Source: Lachnospiraceae bacterium
Lineage (GTDB): Bacteria > Bacillota > Clostridia > Lachnospirales > Lachnospiraceae
Length of the DNA stretch: 60,972 nt
Direction of reading: 5' to 3'
Assembly: GCA_017615545.1 (NCBI GenBank)
Contig: JAFZZY010000035.1
Location: forward strand, 1 to 60,972
The position numbers and the translations under genes are program-made. The notes beneath the pieces were generated by a model. The model saw only the letters and a list, made by a program, of their open reading frames with translations, was not told where the DNA came from and did no database searches. Below, in pieces: positions 1-8,114 of the stretch (position 1 is the first letter of the stretch; each line of letters starts with the position of its first letter).

Positions 1-108
1 GCTACTTCTACAGCAACCTACACATGGACACAGTCCCTGTACACCTGGACAAAGAGCGTATACAACGGTATCACAGACTCCAAGTATGAGACCGCTCAGA
101 CCACGTGA
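1..108 (+). CDS. C-terminal end of an unknown protein (partial)
   Basis: An open frame runs in from the left edge and stops at TGA 106-108, giving 35 residues rich in Thr, Tyr and Trp. Nothing in it points to a family. A strong terminator follows 40 bases later, so this gene closes the transcription unit before the pilus cluster. It could be the end of a pilus-related or surface protein, but that rests only on position. Confidence 0.6.
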   Translation, partial: ATSTATYTWTQSLYTWTKSVYNGITDSKYETAQTT

Positions 109-147
109 TAATAGCTTAGAGATAACAATCATATAAGTTAAATAATA

Positions 148-182
148 AAGCCCCTCATCGGCCCTACCGATGAGGGGCTTTT
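148..182 (+). terminator. Rho-independent terminator
   Basis: A perfect 14-bp stem (148-161 with 167-180) closes a 5-base loop, and a short T run follows. It ends the unit of the partial gene on its left. Confidence 0.9.
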
Positions 183-193
183 GATTTCTTTCG

Positions 194-229
194 GAGTTTA
201 TAAATATTTTATAAAATTTTTATAAACTC
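194..229. repeat. 36-bp AT-rich near-perfect palindrome
   Basis: Arms 194-204 and 219-229 are exact reverse complements (GAGTTTATAAA and TTTATAAACTC). The middle, 206-217, is itself a palindrome; only the T/T pair at 205/218 breaks the symmetry. It lies between the upstream terminator and the pilin leader. It may be a regulator-binding site or simply a foldable spacer. Confidence 0.75.
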
Positions 230-271
230 AATAACATTCGCGGGTATATCGCGCCGCTGACATAAAATGCC

Positions 272-300
272 TTGTAGTTGGAGACACAAAATGATATAAG
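272..300 (+). promoter_or_regulatory. Weak candidate promoter of the first prepilin
   Basis: TTGTAG (272-277) and TATAAG (295-300) are separated by exactly 17 bases. The -35 box is poor. If used, it gives a leader of about 140 bases that contains a hairpin at 314-342 with stems GAACGG/CCGTTC and GAGT/ACTC. Confidence 0.35.
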
Positions 301-448
301 TAGGGTGTCTGATGAACGGACGAGTTGTTGGACTCACCGTTCCAGGTCCGGCAAGGAAGACCGGCGTGTAAGATGTTAGCAGATAGGTCTGCATGCGAAG
401 CGCCCCCCACGTTTTCGGCATGTCTGAACACGAAAGGGATTGTATCAT

Positions 449-916
449 ATGTGTAAAAAAAATGGAGGTTTTTCGCTGATCGAGTTGATCGTTGTTGTTT
501 CGATCATAGCAGTATTGATGGGGATCTTGGGACCGCAGTATATCCGGTATTTGGAAAATTCTCGTGTCCGCCACGATGATTCGATCATATCACACATTCA
601 AAAAGCTGCAAATGTACTCGTTTCAGATGGGGATTATGACGAGTTCATTTCCGGAGATGTCACGATCTATATTGATAACCATGGAGTAGCATCTCAGGTA
701 ACCGGTGTAGGCGCTGCTTTGTCTCAGGAAAATGTAGAGTTTTTGAATGAACTGAATGCATCAGTGTATGGAACGGCAACGCCGTCTGGTGGGTTTACGT
801 CAAAAACGTTTATGGGATGCAGTAATGTGTATATCAATCTGCATTATGATTCGACATTGTTCACATTTGTTCCCAGTTATCACAATTTCCCGGATAAAAG
901 TATCTATCATCAGTGA
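449..916 (+). CDS. Type IV prepilin, major-pilin-like (first copy)
   Basis: The product is a 155-residue type IV pilin precursor. It has a short basic leader, then GGFSLIELIVVV: cleavage is expected between Gly7 and Phe8, and Glu12 is the conserved Glu5 of the mature pilin. One hydrophobic helix follows (about 9-32) and then a small globular domain with two Cys-poor strands. I chose ATG 449 because AAAGGGA at 433-439 sits about nine bases upstream; the in-frame TTG at 440 is too close to it. The next gene is a clear paralog. A hairpin terminator follows at 985. The protein would be processed by the peptidase encoded at 1816 and assembled into a pilus or pseudopilus. Confidence 0.9.
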   Translation: MCKKNGGFSLIELIVVVSIIAVLMGILGPQYIRYLENSRVRHDDSIISHIQKAANVLVSDGDYDEFISGDVTIYIDNHGVASQVTGVGAALSQENVEFLNELNASVYGTATPSGGFTSKTFMGCSNVYINLHYDSTLFTFVPSYHNFPDKSIYHQ

Positions 917-984
917 TGTCCGGCTTGCATGTACAGCCCGAGTAGGAGAGGAGCCTTGCATGTGTAAATAAGTATGGAAGGTCA

Positions 985-1012
985 GACGGCTCCCGCGTGC
1001 GGGGGCCGTTGA
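985..1012 (+). terminator. Hairpin between the two prepilins, probable terminator
   Basis: A GC-rich hairpin has arms ACGGCTCCCGC and GCGGGGGCCGT with one mismatch. The T run after it is poor, so termination may be partial. Confidence 0.55.
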
Positions 1013-1029
1013 TCTTATATCGTAACACG

Positions 1030-1059
1030 TTGACAAACGATTAAAAACACTGACATAAC
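1030..1059 (+). promoter_or_regulatory. Candidate promoter of the second prepilin
   Basis: TTGACA (1030-1035) is a perfect -35 box; CATAAC (1054-1059) lies 18 bases on and matches the -10 consensus only in part. It fits separate expression of the second pilin. Confidence 0.4.
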
Positions 1060-1131
1060 AAACCTTGTTTCTACGTATGGGCTATGCTATAGATAAGATA
1101 GGTTTTTATAGATATCATAAGGAGGTAGACT

Positions 1132-1617
1132 ATGAAACGAGAATCTAATAAGGGTTTTTCTTTGGTGGAACTTATCATCGTTGTTGCTATGATGGCTGTA
1201 TTGATGGCGTTGTTGGCTCCTCAATATATCCGTTACGTCGAGAAGGCGAAGATCCGAGAGGATGATGCGATCGTTAAAGGCCTGATCGACGTGATCATGA
1301 TCACGGTGGAAGACAGCGAGGCATACGATCAGCTTGCCAACGGCGCTACGCCCGTATTTACGATGAGCGCCAGCGGAGCGATCTCTGTAAGTGGCTGGGA
1401 TGCTGCTATGCAGGCGAAATTCCAGAGAGAGGCATACGCGACACTCTATGGGAGCCAGACGCCGGAGGCCAGATTTAAGTCCCGTGAGTATAAGACATTC
1501 CTGGCTTCGAACAACATTCAGATCACGTATACATACAACGCTACGTTGATGACGTACAGGATCGTTGCCATCTCGGTTCCGGCCAACTCATCCTTCGCTA
1601 CGGAAAATGCGCCTTGA
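1132..1617 (+). CDS. Type IV prepilin, major-pilin-like (second copy)
   Basis: This 161-residue prepilin has the leader MKRESNKG, cleavage after Gly8, and the mature start FSLVELIIVV with Glu13 as Glu5. The region after the hydrophobic helix, APQYIRYVEKAKIREDD, matches GPQYIRYLENSRVRHDD of the preceding gene, so the two are paralogs that diverge in the head domain. AAGGAGGT at 1119-1126 is an ideal ribosome binding site. The copy has its own candidate promoter and is separated from its neighbours by a hairpin on the left and a strong promoter on the right, so it may be made at a different level from the first copy. Either could be the main pilus subunit. Confidence 0.93.
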   Translation: MKRESNKGFSLVELIIVVAMMAVLMALLAPQYIRYVEKAKIREDDAIVKGLIDVIMITVEDSEAYDQLANGATPVFTMSASGAISVSGWDAAMQAKFQREAYATLYGSQTPEARFKSREYKTFLASNNIQITYTYNATLMTYRIVAISVPANSSFATENAP

Positions 1618-1755
1618 CCTTAGGGGAAATGCGCAAAAACACAGGGGGATTTCCTTGCCAGGGCTTTAGCTTGGCGAGAAATTTAATGCTTTTGAAATAT
1701 AACCTCCCAAAATCATCCGAAAGTATTAAATTTTTGAAAAAAATGCAAATAATGT

Positions 1756-1784
1756 TTGATATTTAATACCCCCTGTGCTATAAT
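1756..1784 (+). promoter_or_regulatory. Sigma-A promoter of the pilD operon
   Basis: TTGATA (1756-1761), a 17-base spacer and a perfect TATAAT (1779-1784). Start of transcription is expected near 1791, giving a very short leader to pilD. Confidence 0.85.
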
Positions 1785-1815
1785 AAAGTATAAAAAGGAT
1801 TAGGGGGTAGTGGGC

Positions 1816-2583
1816 ATGTCGGAAGGACAGTTGCTTGGTATCGGTTTGGTACTCGCCGGTGTATTGGGGTTGTTGATCGGAAGTTTTTTGAACGTCTGCA
1901 TCTATCGCATCCCGAGAGGCGAGGGGATAGCGCTGGAACCGTCACATTGCCCGAATTGTAAGACCCGGCTTCACTGGTTTGAGTTGATCCCGTTGTTTTC
2001 GTGGATCTGCCTGAAAGGTAAGTGCAGGACTTGCAAACACCCGATCTCGAAGCAATATCCCATCGTGGAAGCTTCCAACATGTTGCTGTATCTGTTGATC
2101 GTATGGGTGTGTGGCCTTGAACCGGTCACCGTTTTATATTGTTTGATGGCATCAGCGCTTTTGGTTCTTTCCGTGATCGATTTTCGCACATTCGAGATCC
2201 CGCTCGGCATAAACCTTTTTATCGGAGCCTTGGGACTGTTCGCCATAGTGTTTGACTACGAGAACTGGTATGTTTACGTGATCGGCGCTTTCGCTGTTTC
2301 GGTTCCGCTCTTACTTGTTTCGCTCATCACCCGCGGTCGCGGCATCGGCGGCGGTGATATAAAACTGATGGCAGCCGCAGGGCTTCTTCTCGGTTTTAAA
2401 AACATTTTACTTGCATTCTTCTTGGGATGCATCATTGGTTCGATCATCCATCTGATCCGGATGGCAGTTACGAAGGCCGGAAGGGTTTTGGCGATGGGAC
2501 CGTATCTGTCGGTAGGTATCCTGCTGGCAGCGCTCTGGGGAAGCACTTTCCTGGAGTGGTATTTAGGGTTGTTCCGCGAATAA
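1816..2583 (+). CDS. pilD: Type IV prepilin peptidase / N-methyltransferase
   Basis: This membrane aspartyl protease cleaves prepilin leaders and usually methylates the new N-terminus. It is 255 residues, normal for the family. The N-terminal part has GSFLNVCIYRIPRGE and two CxxC pairs (Cys45/48 and Cys70/73) typical of the methylase-like loop. The catalytic aspartates are Asp122 (in VIDFRTFEIP) and Asp181 in GGGDIK. About six to seven hydrophobic segments are visible. I chose ATG 1816 because the AGGGGG site at 1802-1807 is eight bases away; a GTG at 1810 would be too near. It stands directly after the two prepilins and before pilM, so it is the processing enzyme of this cluster. Confidence 0.96.
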   Translation: MSEGQLLGIGLVLAGVLGLLIGSFLNVCIYRIPRGEGIALEPSHCPNCKTRLHWFELIPLFSWICLKGKCRTCKHPISKQYPIVEASNMLLYLLIVWVCGLEPVTVLYCLMASALLVLSVIDFRTFEIPLGINLFIGALGLFAIVFDYENWYVYVIGAFAVSVPLLLVSLITRGRGIGGGDIKLMAAAGLLLGFKNILLAFFLGCIIGSIIHLIRMAVTKAGRVLAMGPYLSVGILLAALWGSTFLEWYLGLFRE

Positions 2584-2671
2584 CGGACGCCCGAGGGGAC
2601 ATACTCCTCAAATAGGATGATGCATACCGCCTTGTAATGCAGGATGCGGGTGCAAAAAATGGAGGTTACGT

Positions 2672-4468
2672 ATGGCAGGAAAAGTCATAAGTATTGAGAT
2701 CGGAAACGTTCTCACAAAGGTGTGCGAGATGGATTATCGCTCAGCGAACGCCAAAGTCTATAACAGCTTTACGTTCGAAACGCCTAAGGGGACCATCGAG
2801 GATGGCTATGTAAAAGAGGCGGATGAATTCATCGATGTGCTGCATGCAAAACTGGCATCAAACCAGATCAAAACGAAGAAAGTAGTATTCACGGTATCTT
2901 CCAGTAAGATCGCCACGAGAGAAGTCTTCTTACCTCTGGTCTCCAGAGACAAGATCATGTCAATGGTACGGGCAAATGCATCGGATTACTTCCCGATGGA
3001 CATCTCAAACTACTACTTAACCTATACCGTTCTTGAAAAAGCGGTATCCAGTGAAGAAAAGAAACTGAAGTTGCTGCTGATCGCAGCTCCTCTCGACATG
3101 ATCGAGGCATATTTCGATCTGGCCAGAACCATGGGCCTCACGATCGTGACCATCGATTATGCCGGAAACTCGATCTTCCAGGTCCTGAAGGACATGAAGA
3201 CCCAGGGAACGAACATCTCCATTCACGTTGGTGAGACAAACACCTACGTTACGATCCTGGAGAACGGCGTTCTTAACCTGCAGAGAGTTGTTTCCTACGG
3301 TGCTAACAGTGCAGTAGAGACATTGCTCTCGATCGATAAGTATCGTTACGATGAGACCGTAGACGAGCAGAGAGCTTATGAACTGTTCATGAGCCAACAG
3401 CTCATCAACACGGTTATTCCGGAAGACGACAGTTCACGTGAGCAGGAGATCTTGACAGAAGACGAGAAGATCCGCAACGAGGTTACCGAGTCCCTTCGGT
3501 TCCTCCTCGGAAACATCGTTCGTGTTATCGACTACTACATGTCGAAGACACCGGGCGCTCGTATCGACATGATCTTCCTTTCCGGTATCGGTGCAGAGTT
3601 CCGCGGTATGCGCGAATTGTTCTCCTTTGAGATCGGTAGCGCGGTTAAATCCGTAACAGCCCTGCCGGGTTGCAACTACAACCCGACCGGCGGCGCAGAC
3701 TCCTGCGCAGTAATGCTTCCTGCAGTCGGAGCTACGAAGGGTTCCATGAACCTGATGCCCGAAGTCTTCAAGACCAAGAAGGTTAAGAACGACTCCATGC
3801 TCGTTCCGATCGTTGTATGTCTGGCCGGTATCGTTGGCGCAGTAGCGATGTGGTTCTATGGAAGTTTCACCTACGATCAGAAAGTAAATGAAAAAGTCGA
3901 ACTCGAAGCTGAAAAAGATCAGTTGAAGCAGATCGAAGTCGTTATTCAGGAGAAAGATAACTCCCAAAAGACTTTTGATCAGTTCATGGCTATGTACAAG
4001 ACGACCCGTAACCCGAATGAGAAACTGGTTGCATTCTTGAACGAAGTAGAACGCAAGATGCCTACATGTTTCGAAGCTATGAAGATGCAGGTATCGGAAG
4101 AGGGTGTTTCCTTCGATATCCACTGCGACACAAAGGCAGATGCTGCTGAAGTTATCCAGCAGTTCCGTACCTTTAATTCGATCCAGATCATCAGTTGTTC
4201 TCAGTTCGAAGAATATGAGGTAGAGGTTACGACAGCGGAGAGTTTGGGCTATATCATCGATGAGAACGGCGAGACCGTACCGATCTATGTAATGCCCAGT
4301 TCGACCGAGACTCCCGAGATCGAGACAGATGAAAACGGTTCCGAGATCGAGCCTACAACTGCAGAGCACTATATTGAAGTGCGCATCAGTTGCGTATATA
4401 AAGACACTGACACCGTCCTTGGTGAGACAACTACAGCAGCGGCTTCCACAGCCGCAGCGGCACAGTAA
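2672..4468 (+). CDS. pilM: PilM-PilN fusion, pilus inner-membrane assembly platform
   Basis: The 598-residue protein joins two normally separate pilus proteins. Residues 1 to about 370 are an actin-like PilM ATPase fold (start SIEIGNVLTKVCEM, later GARIDMIFLSGIGAEF). About 375-397 is a single membrane segment, followed by a coiled-coil stretch and a ferredoxin-like PilN domain (LVAFLNEVERKMPTCF, then VSFDIHCDTKADAAEV). The last 90 residues are rich in Thr, Glu and Ala. In other bacteria PilM is cytoplasmic and binds the N-terminal tail of PilN; here the two are covalently linked. GGAGGT precedes ATG 2672. pilO follows after 13 bases, so the alignment complex is encoded as one unit. Confidence 0.9.
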   Translation: MAGKVISIEIGNVLTKVCEMDYRSANAKVYNSFTFETPKGTIEDGYVKEADEFIDVLHAKLASNQIKTKKVVFTVSSSKIATREVFLPLVSRDKIMSMVRANASDYFPMDISNYYLTYTVLEKAVSSEEKKLKLLLIAAPLDMIEAYFDLARTMGLTIVTIDYAGNSIFQVLKDMKTQGTNISIHVGETNTYVTILENGVLNLQRVVSYGANSAVETLLSIDKYRYDETVDEQRAYELFMSQQLINTVIPEDDSSREQEILTEDEKIRNEVTESLRFLLGNIVRVIDYYMSKTPGARIDMIFLSGIGAEFRGMRELFSFEIGSAVKSVTALPGCNYNPTGGADSCAVMLPAVGATKGSMNLMPEVFKTKKVKNDSMLVPIVVCLAGIVGAVAMWFYGSFTYDQKVNEKVELEAEKDQLKQIEVVIQEKDNSQKTFDQFMAMYKTTRNPNEKLVAFLNEVERKMPTCFEAMKMQVSEEGVSFDIHCDTKADAAEVIQQFRTFNSIQIISCSQFEEYEVEVTTAESLGYIIDENGETVPIYVMPSSTETPEIETDENGSEIEPTTAEHYIEVRISCVYKDTDTVLGETTTAAASTAAAAQ

Positions 4469-4481
4469 GGGGGTGTAGGTC

Positions 4482-5360
4482 ATGAGAGTAACCAGAAGAG
4501 ATATTAAAGTTATTTTGCTTTTGATCGGTATCCTGAGTGCATTTATCACATATCAGTTCTACCTTAAGACAAAGCTTGATGATATTGATAAGGTTAAGGA
4601 TCAGATCACCACATTGAAAGCAGAGATCGATGACCTGCGGACCAAAAAGAGATCCGAAAACCTGTTCCGTGAGCAGATGGGTAATCAGGAAAAAGAGGTT
4701 AATGCAAAGATCGCTGAGTTCCCTGAGAGCCAGTGGTATGAAGATGGCATCCTGTTCCTGAACTACTTGGAGAAGCGCCACGAACTTAATGAGGAAGAAG
4801 AAGAGATCAAGATCTACTTCCATCGTTATCAGTTCACAGAGGCAACTGCTGTTGAAACTGTCATGGGTAAACTTAACATGGCAGGACGTAAGATCACATT
4901 GTTGGATGCTACTACAAACGCACACTTCATTTGTGACTATGACGCACTCAAAGAGATGATCAATCAGATCTACTCAAACGGCGACACCAAGCGAATGATC
5001 CGGACTCTGAATATCGAGGTTAAGTGGACGGGTGATTTTCCGTTAGTCGGTGATGTCACTTTCAGTTCCTTCGCGATGAATGATGACAACAACGAAAACC
5101 GTAAGTATATTCCTGTAAAGGTTCCGGGATACGAGAAGGTATACGATGCTACGATCACAGACGGAGAGCCTAACGGTCAGGAATACATTCCTCACACGGC
5201 ACCCGAGACAGATCCTGACACAGGAGAACTCGTAACAGATCCTGATACAGGCGAGACAAAGATGGTTAATGATGACATTATCGGTATCGATTGCGTATTC
5301 GGCGATCTGACGCCGACCACAGAAGCAGAAGAGACCAGTTCTGAAGAAGCAGTTCGCTAA
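4482..5360 (+). CDS. pilO: PilO-like pilus assembly protein
   Basis: The 292-residue protein has an N-terminal membrane helix (about 9-27, VILLLIGILSAFITYQF), a coiled-coil (about 30-75) and an extracytoplasmic alpha/beta domain, the plan of PilO, which pairs with PilN through the coiled-coil. The C-terminal 60 residues are acidic and rich in Thr, Asp and Pro, with a short repeat (TDPDTGE occurs twice), probably a flexible tail. Sequence identity to known PilO cannot be judged here; size, topology and position right after PilM-PilN are the main support. It could also be described as a GspM-like protein. Confidence 0.8.
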   Translation: MRVTRRDIKVILLLIGILSAFITYQFYLKTKLDDIDKVKDQITTLKAEIDDLRTKKRSENLFREQMGNQEKEVNAKIAEFPESQWYEDGILFLNYLEKRHELNEEEEEIKIYFHRYQFTEATAVETVMGKLNMAGRKITLLDATTNAHFICDYDALKEMINQIYSNGDTKRMIRTLNIEVKWTGDFPLVGDVTFSSFAMNDDNNENRKYIPVKVPGYEKVYDATITDGEPNGQEYIPHTAPETDPDTGELVTDPDTGETKMVNDDIIGIDCVFGDLTPTTEAEETSSEEAVR

Positions 5361-5395
5361 TCAACTGAGTTTCATCTGAAGCAAATACCTTTCCC

Positions 5396-5419
5396 GGCGG
5401 CGGGGACGCCCCCGCCGCC
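5396..5419. promoter_or_regulatory. GC-rich hairpin between pilO and the minor pilins
   Basis: A perfect 10-bp GC stem (5396-5405 with 5410-5419) closes a 4-base loop. No T run follows, so it is not a standard terminator; it may set mRNA stability or cause pausing between the assembly genes and the minor pilins. A second small hairpin lies at 5483-5501. The gap 5361-5544 holds no gene that I can see. Confidence 0.6.
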
Positions 5420-5544
5420 AGAGGAAATGGTTTGGTTTAGTAGTAAAGAGAAAAAAACAAGGAAATATGAAATTGGAAGAAACGCCGTGATACTTACGGC
5501 GATGACATAGATATTTGGAATATGTGTAAAAAGGAGAGGTTACT

Positions 5545-6078
5545 ATGGTGGAGAAAATGAAGAAAAACAGTGGTTTCACCTTGGTTGAATTGATCGTAGC
5601 GGTTGCGCTTTTCGCTATCGTTATCGGGCCTTTATTCCAGGCTTTTTCCAGTTCGATCAAAGCGAATTCACGGGCACGAGGAGTGCTGAAAGCTACTCAG
5701 CTGGCGCAGTCCGTTATGGATAACGTTGAGCGGAGTAATGTGAAGGAACTGAGAGATGATATGGTGTTCGCCACCCTCGGTGCTAATCTGTTGCCTCCGG
5801 GCATTTCAAATGCATCGGTTACAGCAACCCGGACCACGGTCAACACGGATGAATGCATCATCAAGTTCGTGAATGTTTTATATCAGGATCTGAGTTTGAA
5901 CATCGAGATCGATTTGAAAAAAGACTCTTCCGCGGTTGCGAACCCGAACACCGGAAACAAGTACTTCATGTATGTTGCGGATGTATATGTTCATATGAAT
6001 AAGGGGGCCGGTGCCTCGACGCCATTCAGTAATGAGTATTTGGTACATCTGAGGGGCTCGGTTCCGAATATTAAATAG
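5545..6078 (+). CDS. Minor pilin-like protein, PilV/GspI type
   Basis: The 177-residue protein has a prepilin signature KKNSGFTLVELIVAV with cleavage after Gly10 and Glu15 as the mature Glu5. The helix is followed by a small domain. AAGGAG upstream of ATG 5545 supports this start; Met5 is possible too. Its place at the head of four pilin-like genes ending in a PilW-like one matches clusters in which minor pilins prime the pilus tip. The exact minor-pilin class is inferred from order and size, not from a diagnostic motif. Confidence 0.88.
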   Translation: MVEKMKKNSGFTLVELIVAVALFAIVIGPLFQAFSSSIKANSRARGVLKATQLAQSVMDNVERSNVKELRDDMVFATLGANLLPPGISNASVTATRTTVNTDECIIKFVNVLYQDLSLNIEIDLKKDSSAVANPNTGNKYFMYVADVYVHMNKGAGASTPFSNEYLVHLRGSVPNIK

Positions 6079-6094
6079 GGTGGGAGGTAATACT

Positions 6095-7543
6095 ATGAAA
6101 CGATTAATCAAAGATAACCGTGGTGCTGCACTCGTAACTGCAGTAATTACGATCATGTTCATTGCGATTTTGGGAACTACCTTGCTTTCCGTATCCTATT
6201 CGAACCTGATCATGAAGAAGAACAACGCAAGGGCTAAGGATAACTTATATACTGCTGAAATGGCGATGGGTGAGCTTCAGACCGTCCTTCGTTCTCAGTC
6301 TGATAAAACAGCTGTCGTAAACCTTTTGCATGATACAACAAAAGTTAATACCACTACGAAGACGTTTAGTGCTTCACAGTTTTACCCGATGGCATTCGGT
6401 GAGGCTAATTCATCGGATGACAGCGTTAGCGTTACTTACGGAGCAATCTCCGAAACCCCTGACAGCATCGTTATCTCGGATGTAACTGCATCGAGTATCG
6501 TTGACGGTTATGAGGCTAAGGTTACTACAGATATCGTTATCACATATTCTTCCGGTGGCCGTTACAATCTGGATATCAACGATTTCAGTATTTTAAGTGA
6601 CCAGGATTTTTCCTTGAATGATCCTTCACAGCCGCGTGCTACCAATGGACATATTTACGGATATCTTTATTGTGGTAAGCAATCGGGCTCCACTGCAGCG
6701 ATGACGATCGGCGACACGAGTACGATCAACATCATTTCCGAAGCTGCGATCATCAACGGCGACCTTGTTGTAAAAGATAATGCAACCCTTCATATTTTGG
6801 GTGGTACATGTATCGTTACCGGTAATATCAAGGTTCAGGGTCATGCGACGTTGATAGTATCTTCCGAGTGTAAAGTATCCCGTTCGGTAACCACTGAAGG
6901 ATCTGGACGTATCATCGGTGGAAGTAATATTACGGCCAACACGGGTATCGATATTAGTGGAGCTCTTGACCATGGAACTGTTACCAAGGGACTTTTCAAG
7001 GATGTTGAGATCACCGATGCCAGTGGCGGAAACCGTGTGACCGTAAATGTAGGAACTAGCCTTGCACAGCAGAATAAACAGTATAAAGTCGATACAAACA
7101 TCGGTGGTCAGCAGTATCATTCCTATTTGTTCCAGGAAAGACACACAGAAGGTAATACCTTTAACGATCTGAAAAATACATTGTTCTTAACCAATGCTAA
7201 GATCCAGATCCAGAGTGGTGATTATGTGAATTCTACGATCGTAACTACCGGACGTGTAGTAATGGCTGTACAGAAGCAGTACGTAACCACACAGTTAGCA
7301 CCTGATAAATACGAAGCTCTTCGGCAGTTAGTCGTTCCGGGTATCACACCGTTAGGTAAGAATGAGATTTCTAACCCTAAGGTTGCTGCAACCGGTCAGC
7401 CTTTGAAGTTTGATGATCTTCTCTATCCCAGAGATGTAACTTCCAGCTTCCTCAGTAACTTGTTTAATGTAGCTAATCCCGGCGGCGGATCAAAGAAAGC
7501 AAATGTTACGCTTACCAATTGGCGTATCAATGACTACGATTGA
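6095..7543 (+). CDS. PilX-like minor pilin with a bactofilin-like beta-helix region
   Basis: The 482-residue protein begins MKRLIKDNRGAALVTAV and has one membrane helix at about 10-32, the form of PilX N-termini, which lack the GFTLxE consensus. After a coiled region, residues about 211-290 contain short repeated strands (INGDLVVKD, VTGNIKVQG, VSRSVTTEG) like a bactofilin or other right-handed beta-helix. A second, less repetitive domain follows and the end is a loop-rich tail. ATG 6095 is preceded by GGGAGGT; an upstream in-frame GTG at 6080 overlaps that site and is unlikely. The gene is part of the minor-pilin run, with a 16-base gap after the PilV-like gene. Its length is well above that of usual PilX proteins. 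Confidence 0.85.
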   Translation: MKRLIKDNRGAALVTAVITIMFIAILGTTLLSVSYSNLIMKKNNARAKDNLYTAEMAMGELQTVLRSQSDKTAVVNLLHDTTKVNTTTKTFSASQFYPMAFGEANSSDDSVSVTYGAISETPDSIVISDVTASSIVDGYEAKVTTDIVITYSSGGRYNLDINDFSILSDQDFSLNDPSQPRATNGHIYGYLYCGKQSGSTAAMTIGDTSTINIISEAAIINGDLVVKDNATLHILGGTCIVTGNIKVQGHATLIVSSECKVSRSVTTEGSGRIIGGSNITANTGIDISGALDHGTVTKGLFKDVEITDASGGNRVTVNVGTSLAQQNKQYKVDTNIGGQQYHSYLFQERHTEGNTFNDLKNTLFLTNAKIQIQSGDYVNSTIVTTGRVVMAVQKQYVTTQLAPDKYEALRQLVVPGITPLGKNEISNPKVAATGQPLKFDDLLYPRDVTSSFLSNLFNVANPGGGSKKANVTLTNWRINDYD

Positions 7544-7572
7544 TAATTATATAGATAGGGAGGGACATTGTT

Positions 7573-8100
7573 ATGTCAGGTGACGTTAGAAACAACAAAA
7601 ATGCCGGCTTCTCCTTAGTAGAGTTAATGGTAGTTGTTGGAATTATCGCCGTATTGTTGAGTGTTGTAACTATTACATTTTCAATCGTCGGCAGAGGAAG
7701 CGCAAAATCCTATGCAACTACTTTAAAGCAGGCGATCGCTACATCCAGAAGTGAAACGATGGGGCGTGTAAAAGATACCTATGAGTTATATATCATAGGT
7801 AATGCAGACGGAAGCGTTGATGCTCAGATCGGTGCAGGGGGCCAGAAGCATCAGGTCGCTTCTTCGAAGATCCCGATGGAGATCTGTTCGAGCGGTGTTG
7901 TTATACCGATGACTGCGGGGCGTGTATTTACGATCACATTTTCAAAAACTGACGGAAGTGTAAAGCAGATGCAGTTTGTCGGTGGTGCTATACCGGCGTT
8001 TGGTGGATTTGATGAGATTTGGTTCCAGTGTGGCGAATCAGCAGGTACGCATTACGATGTTCACCTGGTCATCGGAACCGGTAAAACTTACATTAAGTAG
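7573..8100 (+). CDS. Minor pilin-like protein, GspH/FimT type
   Basis: The 175-residue prepilin has the signature NAGFSLVELMVVV with cleavage after Gly12. After the helix it shows a beta-rich domain ending VHLVIGTGKTYIK, a pattern common in GspH/FimT-type minor pilins. A GGGAGG site is centred some ten bases before ATG 7573. It sits between the PilX-like and PilW-like genes, with 29- and 14-base gaps, so it is surely co-transcribed with them. Confidence 0.88.
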   Translation: MSGDVRNNKNAGFSLVELMVVVGIIAVLLSVVTITFSIVGRGSAKSYATTLKQAIATSRSETMGRVKDTYELYIIGNADGSVDAQIGAGGQKHQVASSKIPMEICSSGVVIPMTAGRVFTITFSKTDGSVKQMQFVGGAIPAFGGFDEIWFQCGESAGTHYDVHLVIGTGKTYIK

Positions 8101-8114
8101 GAAGGGAGGCAGTT

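Noticed and set aside
310..345. CTGATGA as in a hammerhead ribozyme core
   Set aside because: The required GAAA after stem II is absent and the following bases form an ordinary hairpin instead.
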